A DNA stretch of 25,681 bases from an uncultured Gemmatimonadota bacterium. Its GTDB lineage: Bacteria; Gemmatimonadota; Gemmatimonadetes; Gemmatimonadales; Gemmatimonadaceae. Location of the stretch: positions 1 through 25,681 of the forward strand of contig CAMLIT010000060.1 of NCBI GenBank assembly GCA_946480295.1, given 5' to 3'. Both the position numbers and the translations under genes were made by a program. Shown one piece after another: positions 23,733-25,681 of the stretch (positions are counted from its first letter, which is position 1; each line of letters begins with the position of its first letter). Below the pieces are notes generated by a model. The model made no database searches. It was not told the DNA's origin and saw nothing but the letters and a program-made list of their open reading frames with translations.

Positions 23733-24584
23733 ATGCAATCCACCACCCGTCAGTCCACCAGCACGCGGCGCATCCATCGCGCGCTGGCGCTCGTGCTCGC
23801 CCCGCTCACCGCTTGCGCCGTCGTCGGCTGTTCGTCGGACCTTGGCACCGGCGCGAACGGCGCCACGCGCAACGTCAGCTTCTCCGTCTCCACCGTGGGC
23901 AGCGGCACGCTCGCCGCCAGCGCCTCGCTCGAGAGCGCTCCCACGGCGGGCGGGGCGCTCGTCGTCAGCGGCAACGACACGCTGAAGATCGACAGCGTGA
24001 GCATGGTGCTCCGCAGCGTCGTGCTCGCGCGTGCGGCGGACACGAGCTGCGCGGAGGCCGAGCACGACGACGACGGCGACCGCGACTGCGCGCTGCTCGG
24101 CGCCGGCCCGCTGCTCGTCTCCCTCCCGCTCGACACCGGCACGAAGCAGGTGTTCTCGGTACCGGTGCCGAAGGGCGCGTACACGGGGATGGGGCTGCTC
24201 GTGCATCGCCTCTCCTCCGACACGACCGACACGGCCAGCGTGAACTTCCTGAAGGCGCACCCGGAACTCGAGAACGCCAGCGTTCGCGTCGTCGGCACCT
24301 TCGACGGCCAGCCGGTGCAGTGGACGGGGCCTCCGACCTTCGTGCTCGTCGAGCGCTTCGATCCGCCGGTGGAGGTGAGCGACAATTCCGGCGTGAACTT
24401 CACCATGCACGTCGACGTGTCGCGCTGGTTCCGGAACTACGACGGCACCCTCATCGACCCGAACACGGCGACGACCGACCAGACGGAGATCATCGACCAC
24501 AACATCCGCATGTCGGTGCACGCCTTCAGCGACGACCACCGCGAGGGGCGTGACGATCACGAGCACGACGGCGCGGAGCACTGA
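23733..24584 (+). CDS. lipoprotein, unknown function, His/Asp-rich C-terminal tail
   Basis: 283 residues, not recognised. A basic N terminus and hydrophobic stretch ALALVLAPLTAC-AVVGC give two possible lipobox cysteines (Cys28 or Cys33). The mature part is rich in Ser, Thr and Val, with repeated short beta-like segments (VVSGNDTLKIDSVSMVLRSVVLAR, LLVSLPLDTGTKQVFSVPVPKGAY), somewhat like DUF4382-type surface proteins, but this is only an impression. The end (DDHREGRDDHEHDGAEH) and an internal EAEHDDDGDRD are His/Asp-rich and could bind divalent metals. It is divergent from the basic small protein gene and followed by an intrinsic terminator. ATG 23733 gives the proper signal; the longer upstream frame adds Arg-rich sequence that would bury it. 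Confidence 0.78.
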   Translation: MQSTTRQSTSTRRIHRALALVLAPLTACAVVGCSSDLGTGANGATRNVSFSVSTVGSGTLAASASLESAPTAGGALVVSGNDTLKIDSVSMVLRSVVLARAADTSCAEAEHDDDGDRDCALLGAGPLLVSLPLDTGTKQVFSVPVPKGAYTGMGLLVHRLSSDTTDTASVNFLKAHPELENASVRVVGTFDGQPVQWTGPPTFVLVERFDPPVEVSDNSGVNFTMHVDVSRWFRNYDGTLIDPNTATTDQTEIIDHNIRMSVHAFSDDHREGRDDHEHDGAEH

Positions 24585-24605
24585 GCACGCGCTGCACGCA
24601 GCCAC

Positions 24606-24640
24606 GAAGCGGGGCCGCCATCCGGCGGCCCCGTTTCGCA
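24606..24640 (+). terminator. intrinsic terminator after the His-rich lipoprotein gene
   Basis: A 10-bp GC stem (24610-24619 with 24624-24633), extended by GAAG/TTTC to about 14 bp with one G-U, has a four-base loop and is followed by TTTCGCATTCT. It lies 22 nt after the stop codon. Confidence 0.75.
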
Positions 24641-24731
24641 TTCTGTATGATCATGGTACGCCGGATGCGACGACGCGGGTGCTCCGCACGCGCTTCATCG
24701 GCGGATCATCTCACCAACCGAATCGATCATC

Positions 24732-25625
24732 ATGGCTGCAACACCAGTGCAGAAGGGGAGCGGCACGCCGGCCGCGCTCGCCGGCACCGTCACGATCGGG
24801 GGCGATCTCGTCGTCAACCGGATGGGCTACGGCGCCATGCGCATCACTGGCCCGGGGATCATCGGTGCACCGGAGGATCCCGCGGAGTGCAAGCGCGTCC
24901 TCCGCCGAGCCATCGAGCTGGGCGTGAACTTCATCGACACGGCGGACTCGTATGGCCCGTACGTGTCGGAGGAGCTCATCGCGGAGGCGCTGCGCCCCTA
25001 CCGCAAGGACCTCGTCATCGCCACCAAGGGAGGGCTCGAGCGGCCGGGGCCGAACAAGTGGACGCCGAACGGGCGGCCCGACCACCTGCGCCGTGCGCTC
25101 GACGGCAGCCTGCGCCGTCTCGGCGTCGATCGCATCGACCTGTGGCAGCTCCATCGCATCGACAACAAGGTGCCGGAGGACGAGCAGTTCGGGGTGCTCG
25201 CCGAGTTCGTGCGCGAGGGAAAGGTGCGGCACGTCGGGCTGTCCGAGGTCGGGGTGGAGGAGATCGAGCGCGCGCGCCGCGTCGTGCCGATCGCGTCGGT
25301 GCAGAACAAGTACAACGTCCTCGATCGGCAGTGGGACGACGTCGTCGACTACTGCGAGCGCGAGTCCATCGTCTTCATCCCGTGGTTCCCGCTCGGGGCG
25401 GGGAAGCTGACGGAGCAGCAGCAAGCGGCGCAGCAGCGACTGGAGCGCGTCGCTCGGCGGCTCGGCGCGAGCCCACTCCAGGTGGCGCTGGCGTGGCTCC
25501 TCGCCCGTTCGCCGATCGTGCTGCCGATCCCGGGGACGTCGAAGGTGGCGCACCTCGAGGAGAACGTCGCCGCGGCGGGGATCGATCTCGGCGAGGAGGA
25601 CCTGCGGGAGCTAGACGCGCGCTGA
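24732..25625 (+). CDS. aldo/keto reductase
   Basis: 297 residues, an NAD(P)H-dependent oxidoreductase of the AKR TIM-barrel superfamily, cytoplasmic. The catalytic tetrad is visible: [10 protein letters not shown] with Asp69 and Tyr74, IATKGG with Lys99, and WQLHRID with His141. The C-terminal cofactor-binding part has [45 protein letters not shown], typical for the family. It is shorter than AKRs with a long loop before the [13 protein letters not shown] helix, similar to YdbC-like oxidoreductases. ATG 24732 is 147 nt after the preceding lipoprotein stop, with a terminator between, so it has its own promoter. Substrate unknown. Heptamer repeats begin one base after its stop. Confidence 0.92.
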   Translation: MAATPVQKGSGTPAALAGTVTIGGDLVVNRMGYGAMRITGPGIIGAPEDPAECKRVLRRAIELGVNFIDTADSYGPYVSEELIAEALRPYRKDLVIATKGGLERPGPNKWTPNGRPDHLRRALDGSLRRLGVDRIDLWQLHRIDNKVPEDEQFGVLAEFVREGKVRHVGLSEVGVEEIERARRVVPIASVQNKYNVLDRQWDDVVDYCERESIVFIPWFPLGAGKLTEQQQAAQQRLERVARRLGASPLQVALAWLLARSPIVLPIPGTSKVAHLEENVAAAGIDLGEEDLRELDAR

Positions 25626-25626
25626 C

Positions 25627-25681
25627 GAGGGTCGAGGGTCGAGGGTCGAGGGTCGAGGGTCGAGGGTCGAGGGTCGAGGGT
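25627..25681. repeat. heptanucleotide tandem array (GAGGGTC), cut by window end
   Basis: Seven perfect copies of GAGGGTC and six bases of an eighth run into the window edge, starting one base after the aldo/keto reductase stop. No variants among the visible copies, which suggests recent expansion. The total length is unknown. Confidence 0.9.

Noticed and set aside
25627..25681. CRISPR-like array
   Set aside because: Seven-base units without spacers and no cas genes.
1..25681. tRNA, rRNA or insertion-sequence genes
   Set aside because: I looked for cloverleaf-like and transposase-like sequences and saw none; short non-coding RNAs could be missed by eye.

Overview
The window is GC-rich bacterial DNA with strong G/C preference at third codon positions and no rRNA, tRNA, phage, transposase or CRISPR array. 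The gene mix points to Gemmatimonadota: a Sec-exported Asp-box (sortilin/sialidase-like) propeller of over 1,100 residues, a secreted DPP IV-like S9 peptidase, several unassigned lipoproteins, a stand-alone LigD and a short basic protein ending in a W-L-x-F-E-S motif. This assignment rests on recognising protein types, not on a search.

Layout. Positions 1-3200 (minus strand): a leucine operon, with promoter, Leu-rich leader peptide, intrinsic terminator (attenuator), a small unassigned ORF, leuA and leuC (cut by the window edge). Positions 3290-5079 (plus): a cysteine synthase and a secreted L,D-transpeptidase. Positions 5107-5245: a 92-nt near-palindrome followed by heptamer repeats. Positions 5325-10932: the Asp-box protein and an S9 peptidase, convergent and overlapping by 20 nt. 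Positions 11107-13508: a GntR/FCD regulator and a convergent CARDB-like lipoprotein. Positions 13818-18409: a Tat-exported six-hairpin-glycosidase-like protein overlapping (GTGA) a LigD with ligase and polymerase domains but no phosphoesterase domain. Positions 18556-20814: a CHASE3-PAS-GAF histidine kinase. Positions 20811-22453 (minus): an aromatic operon, with promoter, Phe/Tyr-rich leader peptide, strong terminator, type I-beta DAHP synthase and AroQ chorismate mutase. Positions 22473-25625: two lipoproteins, a short basic protein and an aldo/keto reductase. The window ends inside a GAGGGTC heptamer array.

The main discovery is a pair of ribosome-dependent attenuators built to the same plan in front of two amino-acid operons. 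Each has a perfect TTGACA -35 box, and no other TTGACA was noticed by eye in the window. Each has a -10 box so close to the leader ATG that the leader mRNA should start at or within a base or so of the start codon (leaderless). Each has a run of regulatory codons (four Leu codons; Tyr-Tyr-Gly-Phe-Tyr-Phe-Tyr-Phe), a segment that can pair alternatively, and an intrinsic terminator before the first enzyme gene. In the aromatic leader all three alternative stems (8, 11 and 10 bp) can be drawn by hand.

A second theme is heptanucleotide tandem arrays at four places: between genes, inside the Asp-box gene without breaking frame, forming the C-terminal codons of ligD, and directly after the aldo/keto reductase stop.
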